DNA of 55,490 nt, from positions 1-55,490 of the forward strand of contig JAFZQJ010000014.1 of NCBI GenBank assembly GCA_017620395.1. Reading direction: 5' to 3'. Shown piece by piece: positions 33,835 to 41,162 of this stretch. The notes beneath the pieces were generated by a model, which saw only the letters and a list, made by a program, of their open reading frames with translations, made no database searches and had not been told where the DNA came from. The translations under genes were made by a program, and so were the position numbers. Source of the DNA: Clostridia bacterium (GTDB taxonomy: Bacteria; Bacillota; Clostridia; Oscillospirales; RGIG8002). The stretch's first letter is position 1; every line of letters starts with the position of its first letter.

Positions 33835-36800
33835 TCACTTCTTCGTCAGGCGCATGACGTAAAGTCCCGTAGCGGGCTGATTCATACCGAACATAACGCG
33901 CTTGCCGGAGCAGAACGAAACGCTCTCCACCCAGTTCCCCGAGTCGTCGGCGACGGTGACCGCTTCAAGCAGCGTTCCGTCGCTGCGGTAGGTGCGGACG
34001 GAGCCGTCGTAGGAGCAGGCGGCGATCATACTGCCGTCCTTGGAGACGTCGACGTCGCGGACGAGGGAACCGTAGCCGCCCATCAGCGAATAGAGCCTGC
34101 CGGTGGAAACGGTGAAGATACGCAGGTCTCCCGATTCGGACGCGCAGACTACGCGTCTGCCGCCGTCAAGGAAGCGCACCTTCGTCACCGGCGCGGTGCG
34201 GGTGTTCTTCATCTTGTTTACGCGGGCGCCGGAAGCGGCGTCCCAGACGATGACGTTGCCGTTCTCGTCGGAGGTGACGAGGCGGGAGCCGTCCGCGGTC
34301 AGATCTATGCCTCTGACGGCGGACGTGTGTCCGGTCAGCGTGTGGCGGAGCGCGAAGCTCGAAGCGTCGTAAATCTGCACTTTGGAGTTGCCGAGCGCGA
34401 GCGCGACGGTGTTGCCCGCCGCGGCGACGGCGCGGATGTCGCTCTCGAGATCGACCTGCTTGACCTTGTTGCCGGAGGCGTCGAAGACGAACATGGCGCG
34501 GGAATAGCTCGACTGGTCGTCGTAGTTCCTGCCGCCGGCGACGACGTATTCGCCGTTGCCGGTGAAGGCGACCGCGTCGTGGTAGACGTGGTAGTTATCG
34601 ACGTCCCACGCGATAAGGTCTTCCGTCTCGCAGAAAGTCAGCACGCCGTCGCGGGAGCCGGCGACGAGCATCTTGCCGTCCGGAGAGAAGGCGGCGCAGG
34701 TATAGATCTTGCCCTTTCCCTTCATCTCGCCGAGCAGCTCGGACTTCTTGGCGTTGTAAAGCTTGATATCGCCGCCTCTGCCGACGACGGCGGTGTATTT
34801 GCCGTCCGCCGAGGTAACTATAGCCTTGACGCGGTCGCTGCCGAGGTTATGCACGGTGGCGGCTCCGGCGTCGGCGGAGAAGTTCGCGGTCTGCGAAACC
34901 TCGCCGCTGCGCTTGTAGAAGCGGACGTAGTCCACGTAATAATACGACGTATCCGGCATACCGTCCGGCAGCTGATCGTTGCCGGGGCCGGAAACGGAGG
35001 TGTTCAGTATCAGGAAGTGCGGCTGAGCGCCGAAGCCCCAGCGCATGGAGTCGCTGTTGACGTTCAGCGTCATATATAGCATCCCGTCGACGAGTATCCT
35101 CACCTGCTCGGAATCCCATTCCGCGGAGTAGACGTGGTATTCGTCGCTGAGCAGCTTGTCGCGCGAGATCGGGAAGTTGTAGTTCTTCGACATATGGTAG
35201 CCCTCGTCGCCGAACCAGTGGAGCGTTCCGTAAAGGTTATGCCCCTTGACGATGCCCTCCTCGGTGCTGTTCTCGGCGTCGACCCAGCCGTTTTCCATAA
35301 TGTCTATCTCGCCGTCGTGCGGCCATATGCTCTCGGCGCCCATCATCCAGATCGCGGGCCAGATGTACGCGCCGCCCGGGACCTTCGCCCTGACGTCGAC
35401 GCGGCCGAAGGACTGACCGTATTTGCCGGAGGTCTCGAGCGAGGCGCTGGTGGCGTGGTAGCCCTTGTATTCCTCGATCTTGCTCTTGATGACGAGGTTG
35501 CCGTTTTCGATATAGTGATTGTTCTCGCTGTCGCGGTAATAGATGGGCTCGGTATCGCCGCGCGTTTTGCCGTCGGCGGGAGTCCACATCGAACGGTCGA
35601 GCTTTTCGCCGTCGAACTCGTCCGCCTTGACAAGCTCCCACGCGCCGTAGTCGTACTCCGTCAGCTTCATAGAGCCGCCGGTGCCCTTCTTCAGCACCGC
35701 CTTGGCGCTCAAGGTCGCGAGCGAGTAGGCGTCGGCGTAGGTTATCGCGAAGTTTCCGCCGCCGAGCGGCTTGACGCCGAATTCCTGCTTGGCGTTCGTC
35801 ATATCCGCCTCCTTCATGAAGAGGTCGAACTCGACGTTGGTGGTCAGCGCGAGGCCGGTGCCCTTGTTGACAATGCGGTAGGCGCCGGAGGCGCATTTGT
35901 ATATCTGCCACAGCTGGGTGTCGTCGCCGACGTCCTGGGTGAAGGTCAGCGCCTGGTTATCGTCGTGCATGACGAGCGTTTCCGCCCATTTGAGCTGGCG
36001 CTCGGTTATCGCGGGCCCGTAGGTCAGAACGGTGCCGCGGGAATCGGTTATCTTATAGAACTTTTCGTTTGAAACGGAGGAAGCCGTGTGGACGTAGACG
36101 CCGCCCTTCGCGGTCTCCAGCGTTTCGGCGTACGCCGCGAGGTTCGATACGTAGCACTCGCCGTCAGCCGCGAAGGCGATCGAGTTTATCGAAGGCAGCA
36201 CATCGATGAGATACGTTCCCTCCGCGCCCTTGAATAGATCGAATGAAACGCGGATATCCGACGCCTGCGCCGGAACGGGCAGGTCGGCGGCGAAGGCGGT
36301 CTCGCCCGCCTTCAGCGTTACGGTAAGTCTGCCGGACGGGGCGGCGGCTTCAAAGTGAAACGTCAGTCCCTCCGCGTTCGCGAGCGCACCGCCGAAGGGG
36401 TCTCCGTCGGAGGCCGCGCTGCCGGTGAACTTAACCGCGTCGGCGGTGCCGTCCGGAGCGGCGGAGCGTTCCGCGGCGGTGAACGCCGCGAGTCCGGGGA
36501 TCCCGACGGACTCGAACGCGCCGTCCTTCAGCGCGGCGACGGCGCGGCCGATATCGGCGATGGAGTTCTCCATATCGGAGGACTTGCATTCGGGGTCGTC
36601 GTAATGGCGTTTCGCGTTATCCACGGCGCCGGTCAGGTATTTTCTCGTCTGCTCGTCGGCGTTGCCGAAGATAAGCGGCTCCGCTTCCGCGATCTTCGCG
36701 GCGAGAGGCGCTTTGTCGTCGACGGGCTTTACCTGCTGTTCCTCACCGGAGGACGCGGCGCTTTCGCTGCCGCCTCCCTCTTTCGCGGAACAGGCGGCAA

Positions 36801-36849
36801 AGGATAAACACATTATCAGCGCGAGGAGCGCGGCTGTAAATCTTCTCAT
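33835..36849 (-). CDS. Lipoprotein GH16 glycoside hydrolase fused to a WD40 propeller
   Basis: A 1004-residue protein. A lipoprotein signal with lipobox FAAC (Cys20) suggests anchoring outside the membrane. A helical stretch (about 45-110), a beta-sandwich-like part (about 112-240) and a ricin-like trefoil (about 265-395, QLWQIYKCASGAYRIVNKGTG) precede the GH16 domain (about 400-655). The GH16 catalytic signature is intact, GEIDIME with Glu514, Asp516 and Glu519, as in beta-1,3 or beta-1,3-1,4 glucanases and related enzymes. Residues 663-1004 form a WD40 propeller of about seven blades, e.g. GHTSAVRGIDLTADGSRL. The next gene upstream, 13 bases away, is a paralogue. AAGGAG precedes the ATG. 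Confidence 0.92.
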   Translation of the reverse strand: MRRFTAALLALIMCLSFAACSAKEGGGSESAASSGEEQQVKPVDDKAPLAAKIAEAEPLIFGNADEQTRKYLTGAVDNAKRHYDDPECKSSDMENSIADIGRAVAALKDGAFESVGIPGLAAFTAAERSAAPDGTADAVKFTGSAASDGDPFGGALANAEGLTFHFEAAAPSGRLTVTLKAGETAFAADLPVPAQASDIRVSFDLFKGAEGTYLIDVLPSINSIAFAADGECYVSNLAAYAETLETAKGGVYVHTASSVSNEKFYKITDSRGTVLTYGPAITERQLKWAETLVMHDDNQALTFTQDVGDDTQLWQIYKCASGAYRIVNKGTGLALTTNVEFDLFMKEADMTNAKQEFGVKPLGGGNFAITYADAYSLATLSAKAVLKKGTGGSMKLTEYDYGAWELVKADEFDGEKLDRSMWTPADGKTRGDTEPIYYRDSENNHYIENGNLVIKSKIEEYKGYHATSASLETSGKYGQSFGRVDVRAKVPGGAYIWPAIWMMGAESIWPHDGEIDIMENGWVDAENSTEEGIVKGHNLYGTLHWFGDEGYHMSKNYNFPISRDKLLSDEYHVYSAEWDSEQVRILVDGMLYMTLNVNSDSMRWGFGAQPHFLILNTSVSGPGNDQLPDGMPDTSYYYVDYVRFYKRSGEVSQTANFSADAGAATVHNLGSDRVKAIVTSADGKYTAVVGRGGDIKLYNAKKSELLGEMKGKGKIYTCAAFSPDGKMLVAGSRDGVLTFCETEDLIAWDVDNYHVYHDAVAFTGNGEYVVAGGRNYDDQSSYSRAMFVFDASGNKVKQVDLESDIRAVAAAGNTVALALGNSKVQIYDASSFALRHTLTGHTSAVRGIDLTADGSRLVTSDENGNVIVWDAASGARVNKMKNTRTAPVTKVRFLDGGRRVVCASESGDLRIFTVSTGRLYSLMGGYGSLVRDVDVSKDGSMIAACSYDGSVRTYRSDGTLLEAVTVADDSGNWVESVSFCSGKRVMFGMNQPATGLYVMRLTKK

Positions 36850-36862
36850 CTCGTTCTCCTTG

Positions 36863-39640
36863 TCAAATATTCCAGACGCAGTAGTCGGTATTCAGAATGC
36901 CCATCGCCGCAAACAAACGCGAGCCGTCGGCGGAGAAGGCAATATCCATGACCCATCTGCCCTTGGGGTTGTCGGTGCGGAGCGCAGTCAGATAAGCTCC
37001 GTCGCCGTCGAAAAGTCTGACGCTGCCGTCGTAGGAAGAAACGGCGATGCGCTTTCCGTCCGGCGAGAACTTCGCCTCGCTGACGAGCTCGGCGAAGCCG
37101 CCGAGCGTCGCGGACTGAGTTCCGGTCGCGGAGTCGAACAGGCGGGCGCAGTTATCCGCGCAGACCGCGAGCAGACTCGAGCCGTCCGGTGAGAAGCGCA
37201 CGCGGCGCACAGAGGACGGGTTGACCTTGCCGGCGGCGCACACCTTCTTTTTCTTCAGGTCGCAGAGGTATATTCTGCCCGCCTCGTCGGAGAAAGCGAG
37301 GGAACCGTCCGGCGCGAAGTCGACTCCGCGCATCGCGGCGCCGTCTTCGTTATCGAAGCGGAATACCTGCGTCAGCAGCGGCAGCTCGTAAACGCGCGCG
37401 CTGCCGTCCGAGCAGACAGCGGCGGCGAGTTTGCCGTCCGCGGAAACCGCGGCGTTTCTCACGTCGCTGCCGGTCGCGGCTTCTGAAATCAGCGCTCCGT
37501 CTACGCCCCAGAGGCGCAGGACGCGGCTTTCCTTCGCGTTCGGCCTGCCGCGCTCGATCGTGTCTCTGCCGCCGGCGAGGAAGGCCTTGCCGTCCGGCGT
37601 GAAGGCGGCGAACTCGTTGAAGGTGCCGGCGTCGTCGATGACTAGCGGCGCCTTCGTGAAGTCGGCGCAGTCGTAGATGAATATTTCTCCGTCGCGGTTC
37701 GGCACACAGAGCCTGCTCCCGTCCGGAGTGAAGGTGATCGCCTCGACGGCGACCTCCGGCTCGCGCAGCGTGAAGAGCAGCTCGTCTTTATGCTGCCCGT
37801 AGACGAAGACCTCTCCGCCCTGCCCCGCGGCGGCGGCGTATCTGCCGTCCGGAGAGGCGCAGACCTTGTTGAGCCATTCGCGCGCCGCGCCGTTGACGTA
37901 GTCGGGCGCTTTCGCGTCTTCGACCGGTTCGGCAGCGCAGGTCACTTCTCCGGCGCGCTTGCAGCAGCGCACCCAGTCGATATAATAGAGCGATTCGGCC
38001 GGCGTTTCGGGATACGCCTTCTCTTCACCGGGGCCTCTGACGGAGGTGTTGAGAATGAGGTAGTGCGGGTTGTCGCCGAAGCCCCATTTCTTGCCGTCGG
38101 AGTCGAGGTGCATCGCCATATAGAGCATATCGTCGGTGTAAAGGCGCAGGTGGTCGTATTCCCACTCCGCCGCGTATGTGTGGTAGCGGTCGTTGAGATT
38201 CTCGTAATCCTTGAAGCAGAAGTCGACGCCTTTCTCCATGTGCTTGCTGACCTCGGTCGCCCAGTGGAGCGTGCCGAAGAGCTTGGAGTCCAGCTCGCCG
38301 TGTTCGCCTCCGCCGACGAGCTCCATGACGTCGATCTCGCCCTGGTACGGCCAGTTGCCGACGATGCCCATCGACCAGAACGCGGGCCATATCCACGCGC
38401 CGGTGGCGAGACGCGCGCGCATCTCCATCTTGCAGTAGGTAACGCCGTAGAGCCCGCGCGTATCCATATACGCGCCGGTCTGCGGGATGCCGTCGTATCC
38501 GTCGCCGGAGGTGCGGATGACGAGGTTGCCGTCTTCCGTCCAAAAGTTCTCCTTGCGGTCGAGGAAATAGACCGGCTCGGTATCCGGCCTTATCTTTTTG
38601 TTATAGACGCCCCATACGCTCCTGTCGAGCTCCTCGCCGTCAAAGTCGTCGCGGAAGGTTTCCACCCATTCGTCCTCGGCGATCTCGAAGAGCGCCCAAA
38701 CGCCGTCCTTGCAGTTCTCGCAGGTCAGTGGCCTGCCGCCCTCGCCTATTATCGAGAACTTGCCCGGGCCGGCGGGCAGCAGGTCGAAATCCTGCGACGG
38801 ACAGTTCATATTGACGTCCGTCGGGAAGGGCTTGCCATGCTCGTCGAGCTGGATATGATTGGCGTTGGATTTGTTGATAACGTGGTATTTGCCGTATTCG
38901 GTCTTATAGAGCTGCCACTCCTGCGTATAGTCGCGGGCGCGCTTCTCAAGCGCGAGGTGCTGTCCCTTGTCGGTGTGGATCAGCGACTGCTCCCAGCGCA
39001 GGTCGGTCTCCTTTATGCGCGGGACGAGCGCGAGGGCGCGTCCGGTCGCTATATCGACGATCTTATAGAACCTGTCGTTGCGCGTTTCCGTAACGGGATC
39101 CTCGGAGTAAGGCGTGCGGAGATCCGGCTCTACCTGCTCGCTGAAGAAGCAGAGCGGCGTTACGCGCACTTCGACGTCCTCGTCGGACTCAAGCGCGACG
39201 ACGATGCGCTCCGCGCGCCTGACCGCGGGAACGAAAAGATCGTAAGTCAGCCAAAACGTCGTCTTCTCCTGTGAAAGTCCGATGCCCTCGATATAGGAGA
39301 ATCCGGCGTCGGAACCGACGCCTACGGTCAGCGTCGCGTCGCCGCTTCTGCCGTCGTACTCGACCTCGAGCGCGATGCCGTCGCAGGGCGCGGCCTCACG
39401 CATCGGGAAGTCGGCGGACTTTCTGCCGCCGGCGGCGACGGTGATGATTTCAGGCAGCGCGCCTTCCGTCCGCTTCGTCTTCGCGGGGCGGACGCTGTTC
39501 ACCGCGCGGTGAAGCCCGTTCAAAACGGCGCGGTCGCCGGACGCTTTTTCGGCCTCCGCTATGCAGCGGCGCAGGTTCTTCCTGCCGCGTTCGGCTATGC
39601 CGGAGCAAAGCAGCGCCTTCTCTGTCGCAAATCGTTCCAT
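36863..39640 (-). CDS. GH16 glycoside hydrolase fused to a WD40 propeller, no signal peptide
   Basis: A 925-residue paralogue of the protein encoded just downstream, with the same order: helical N-terminus, beta-sandwich-like part (about 65-180), ricin-like trefoil (about 190-330), GH16 domain (about 335-575) and WD40 propeller (about 585-925). The catalytic signature is intact, GEIDVME with Glu435, Asp437 and Glu440. No signal peptide or membrane helix is present: the start MERFATEKALL is charged, and AAGGAGA sits eight bases before this ATG. Either it works inside the cell or leaves by a non-standard route. It follows ilvE by 40 bases and precedes the lipoprotein form by 13, so all three are probably read together. 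Confidence 0.9.
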   Translation of the reverse strand: MERFATEKALLCSGIAERGRKNLRRCIAEAEKASGDRAVLNGLHRAVNSVRPAKTKRTEGALPEIITVAAGGRKSADFPMREAAPCDGIALEVEYDGRSGDATLTVGVGSDAGFSYIEGIGLSQEKTTFWLTYDLFVPAVRRAERIVVALESDEDVEVRVTPLCFFSEQVEPDLRTPYSEDPVTETRNDRFYKIVDIATGRALALVPRIKETDLRWEQSLIHTDKGQHLALEKRARDYTQEWQLYKTEYGKYHVINKSNANHIQLDEHGKPFPTDVNMNCPSQDFDLLPAGPGKFSIIGEGGRPLTCENCKDGVWALFEIAEDEWVETFRDDFDGEELDRSVWGVYNKKIRPDTEPVYFLDRKENFWTEDGNLVIRTSGDGYDGIPQTGAYMDTRGLYGVTYCKMEMRARLATGAWIWPAFWSMGIVGNWPYQGEIDVMELVGGGEHGELDSKLFGTLHWATEVSKHMEKGVDFCFKDYENLNDRYHTYAAEWEYDHLRLYTDDMLYMAMHLDSDGKKWGFGDNPHYLILNTSVRGPGEEKAYPETPAESLYYIDWVRCCKRAGEVTCAAEPVEDAKAPDYVNGAAREWLNKVCASPDGRYAAAAGQGGEVFVYGQHKDELLFTLREPEVAVEAITFTPDGSRLCVPNRDGEIFIYDCADFTKAPLVIDDAGTFNEFAAFTPDGKAFLAGGRDTIERGRPNAKESRVLRLWGVDGALISEAATGSDVRNAAVSADGKLAAAVCSDGSARVYELPLLTQVFRFDNEDGAAMRGVDFAPDGSLAFSDEAGRIYLCDLKKKKVCAAGKVNPSSVRRVRFSPDGSSLLAVCADNCARLFDSATGTQSATLGGFAELVSEAKFSPDGKRIAVSSYDGSVRLFDGDGAYLTALRTDNPKGRWVMDIAFSADGSRLFAAMGILNTDYCVWNI

Positions 39641-39680
39641 AAGAAGTGTCTCCTTGAAGTGTGTTATTACGTATCGGGGA

Positions 39681-40748
39681 TTACAGCTTGACTTCTTCGG
39701 TCCAGCCGAGGACGTCTTCGCTTCTGCCGTACTGCAGGTCGGTCAGCTCCTTGTAGAGCTTGTGGGACATATCGCCGATCTTGCCGCCGTTGATGGTGTA
39801 GGCGCGGTCGCCGATGTGAAGCTCGCCGATGGGCGAAATGACCGCCGCGGTGCCGCTGCCGAACGCTTCCTCAAGCGCTCCGTTCTCGGCGGCTTCCGCC
39901 AGCTCGTCGACGGAAAGGCGGCGCTCGACGACGGGCTCGCCCCAGTGCTTAAGCAGTTCGATGCAGGACATTCTCGTGATGCCGGGCAGGATGCTTCCCT
40001 GCAGGGCGGGGGTGACGTATTCGCCGTTGATCTTAAAGAAGACGTTCATCGCGCCGACTTCCTCGATGTACTTTCTCTCGACGCCGTCGAGCCAGAGCAC
40101 CTGCGAGTAGCCGAACTCGTGCGCGTCCTCCTGCGCCTTCAGCGAAGCGGCGTAGTTGCCGCCCGTCTTCGCGAAGCCCATGCCGCCTCTGACGGCGCGG
40201 ACGTACTTGTTCTCGACCCAGATCTTGACGGGGTTCAGGCCCTCTTTGTAATAAGAGCCGACGGGCGAGAGAATAATAATGAACAGGTATTCGTGACCGG
40301 CGCGTACTCCGAGGTGCGGGTCGACCGCGATGATGAACGGACGGATGTAAAGCGAAGTGCCGGGCTCCTGCGGGATCCACTCGGCGTCGAGCTTGATGAG
40401 CTCCTTCAGCGCTTTGAGCGCGAAATCGACGTCGATCGGCGGGATGCAGAGGCGCTCGTTGGAAACGTTCATGCGCTCGAAGTTCTTGCGCGGACGGAAG
40501 AGCAGCGTTCTGCCGTCGGCGGCGTGGTACGCCTTCATGCCCTCGAAGACCTCCTGGCCGTAGTGCAGGCACATCGCCGCGGGCGAAACGGATATGTCGC
40601 CGAAAGGTACTATCCTGGCGTCGTGCCAACCCTGTCCGGCGGTGTAGTTCATGATGAACATGTGGTCGGTAAAGTAATCGCCGAAGGTCAGATTGCTGTA
40701 ATCCGGCTTCTGCTTTCTCTGCGCGACTTTTTCGACTCTGATTTCCAT
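39681..40748 (-). CDS. ilvE: Branched-chain amino acid aminotransferase
   Basis: A class IV PLP aminotransferase of 355 residues that interconverts branched-chain 2-oxo acids and leucine, isoleucine and valine with glutamate as partner. Characteristic segments are FGQEVFEGMKAY-like (YGQEVFEGMKAYHAADG near 65-81), FRPRKNFERM near 85, the PLP-lysine region FAKTGGNYAASLKAQ near 194-208 and EEVGAMNVFF near 228. AGAAGGAGAG precedes the ATG. A strong promoter with a leader of about 105 bases lies upstream. Genes encoding two GH16-WD40 proteins follow on the same strand without an evident terminator. Confidence 0.96.
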   Translation of the reverse strand: MEIRVEKVAQRKQKPDYSNLTFGDYFTDHMFIMNYTAGQGWHDARIVPFGDISVSPAAMCLHYGQEVFEGMKAYHAADGRTLLFRPRKNFERMNVSNERLCIPPIDVDFALKALKELIKLDAEWIPQEPGTSLYIRPFIIAVDPHLGVRAGHEYLFIIILSPVGSYYKEGLNPVKIWVENKYVRAVRGGMGFAKTGGNYAASLKAQEDAHEFGYSQVLWLDGVERKYIEEVGAMNVFFKINGEYVTPALQGSILPGITRMSCIELLKHWGEPVVERRLSVDELAEAAENGALEEAFGSGTAAVISPIGELHIGDRAYTINGGKIGDMSHKLYKELTDLQYGRSEDVLGWTEEVKL

Positions 40749-40859
40749 TTTTTACTCTCCTTCTGCCGTATCGGTGCGGCTTTTTGTTTTGGGCAAACGC
40801 CGTCCGATAACAAGGCGTCGTTCGCGTCGGATGGTATTCCGAAATTATAAACCATTATA

Positions 40860-40888
40860 ATTATACAACGGCGGCGGTCATATTTCAA
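40860..40888 (-). promoter_or_regulatory. Promoter for ilvE and the downstream run
   Basis: On the minus strand TTGAAA (40883-40888), a 17-base spacer and TATAAT (40860-40865). The leader of about 105 bases holds a weak TCCGA/TCGGA dyad but no recognised T-box or riboswitch. Confidence 0.75.
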
Positions 40889-40938
40889 TAATTAGTTGTG
40901 TTTTCGGCGCAAAAATATCAATTTCGGAGCAAAAAAAC

Positions 40939-40967
40939 TTGCATATCCGCGCGGGATATGTTAAAAT
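40939..40967 (+). promoter_or_regulatory. Promoter for SRP RNA (and dnaX)
   Basis: TTGCAT (40939-40944), a 17-base spacer and TAAAAT (40962-40967), about 18 bases upstream of the SRP RNA stem. Confidence 0.7.
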
Positions 40968-40984
40968 ATCCGCAGGAACAGACA

Positions 40985-41117
40985 GCGGGTGTTCCGAAGA
41001 AGGGCGGCATGAACGCTGCGGGGACCGGCCGCGAATCATGTCAGGCGGGGAACCGAGCAGCATTAAACGGTACCCGTCTCGTGCAGCCGTAGGGCTGTCC
41101 TTCTTCGGGACACCCGC
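40985..41117 (+). ncRNA. ffs: Signal recognition particle RNA (4.5S-like)
   Basis: A 19-bp end stem joins 40985-41003 (GCGGGTGTTCCGAAGAAGG) with 41099-41117 with a single G-U pair. The apex holds the conserved SRP core: TGTCAGG, then CGG-GGAA-CCG with a GGAA tetraloop, then AGCAGCA, the symmetric loop bound by Ffh. About 133 nucleotides, so the short bacterial type without an Alu-like part. The position directly before dnaX is the same as in many Firmicutes (scr-dnaX-yaaK-recR). It directs Ffh to ribosomes making membrane and secreted proteins. No strong terminator separates it from dnaX, so readthrough is likely. Exact ends are uncertain by a few bases. Confidence 0.93.
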
Positions 41118-41162
41118 GTCAGTTTATTCATAAATCATCACGAACTCTCCAACGGAGGCAGT

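Noticed and set aside
39641-39660. GAAGTGTCTCC near the GH16-WD40 start, like the EamA repeat arm
   Set aside because: The shared 11 bases include the ribosome-binding GGAGA on the minus strand; the rest of the arm is absent, so chance is the better explanation.
40749-40860. T-box or leader-peptide attenuator before ilvE
   Set aside because: No T-box core, no run of Leu/Ile/Val codons in a short frame and no terminator-type hairpin with T-run.
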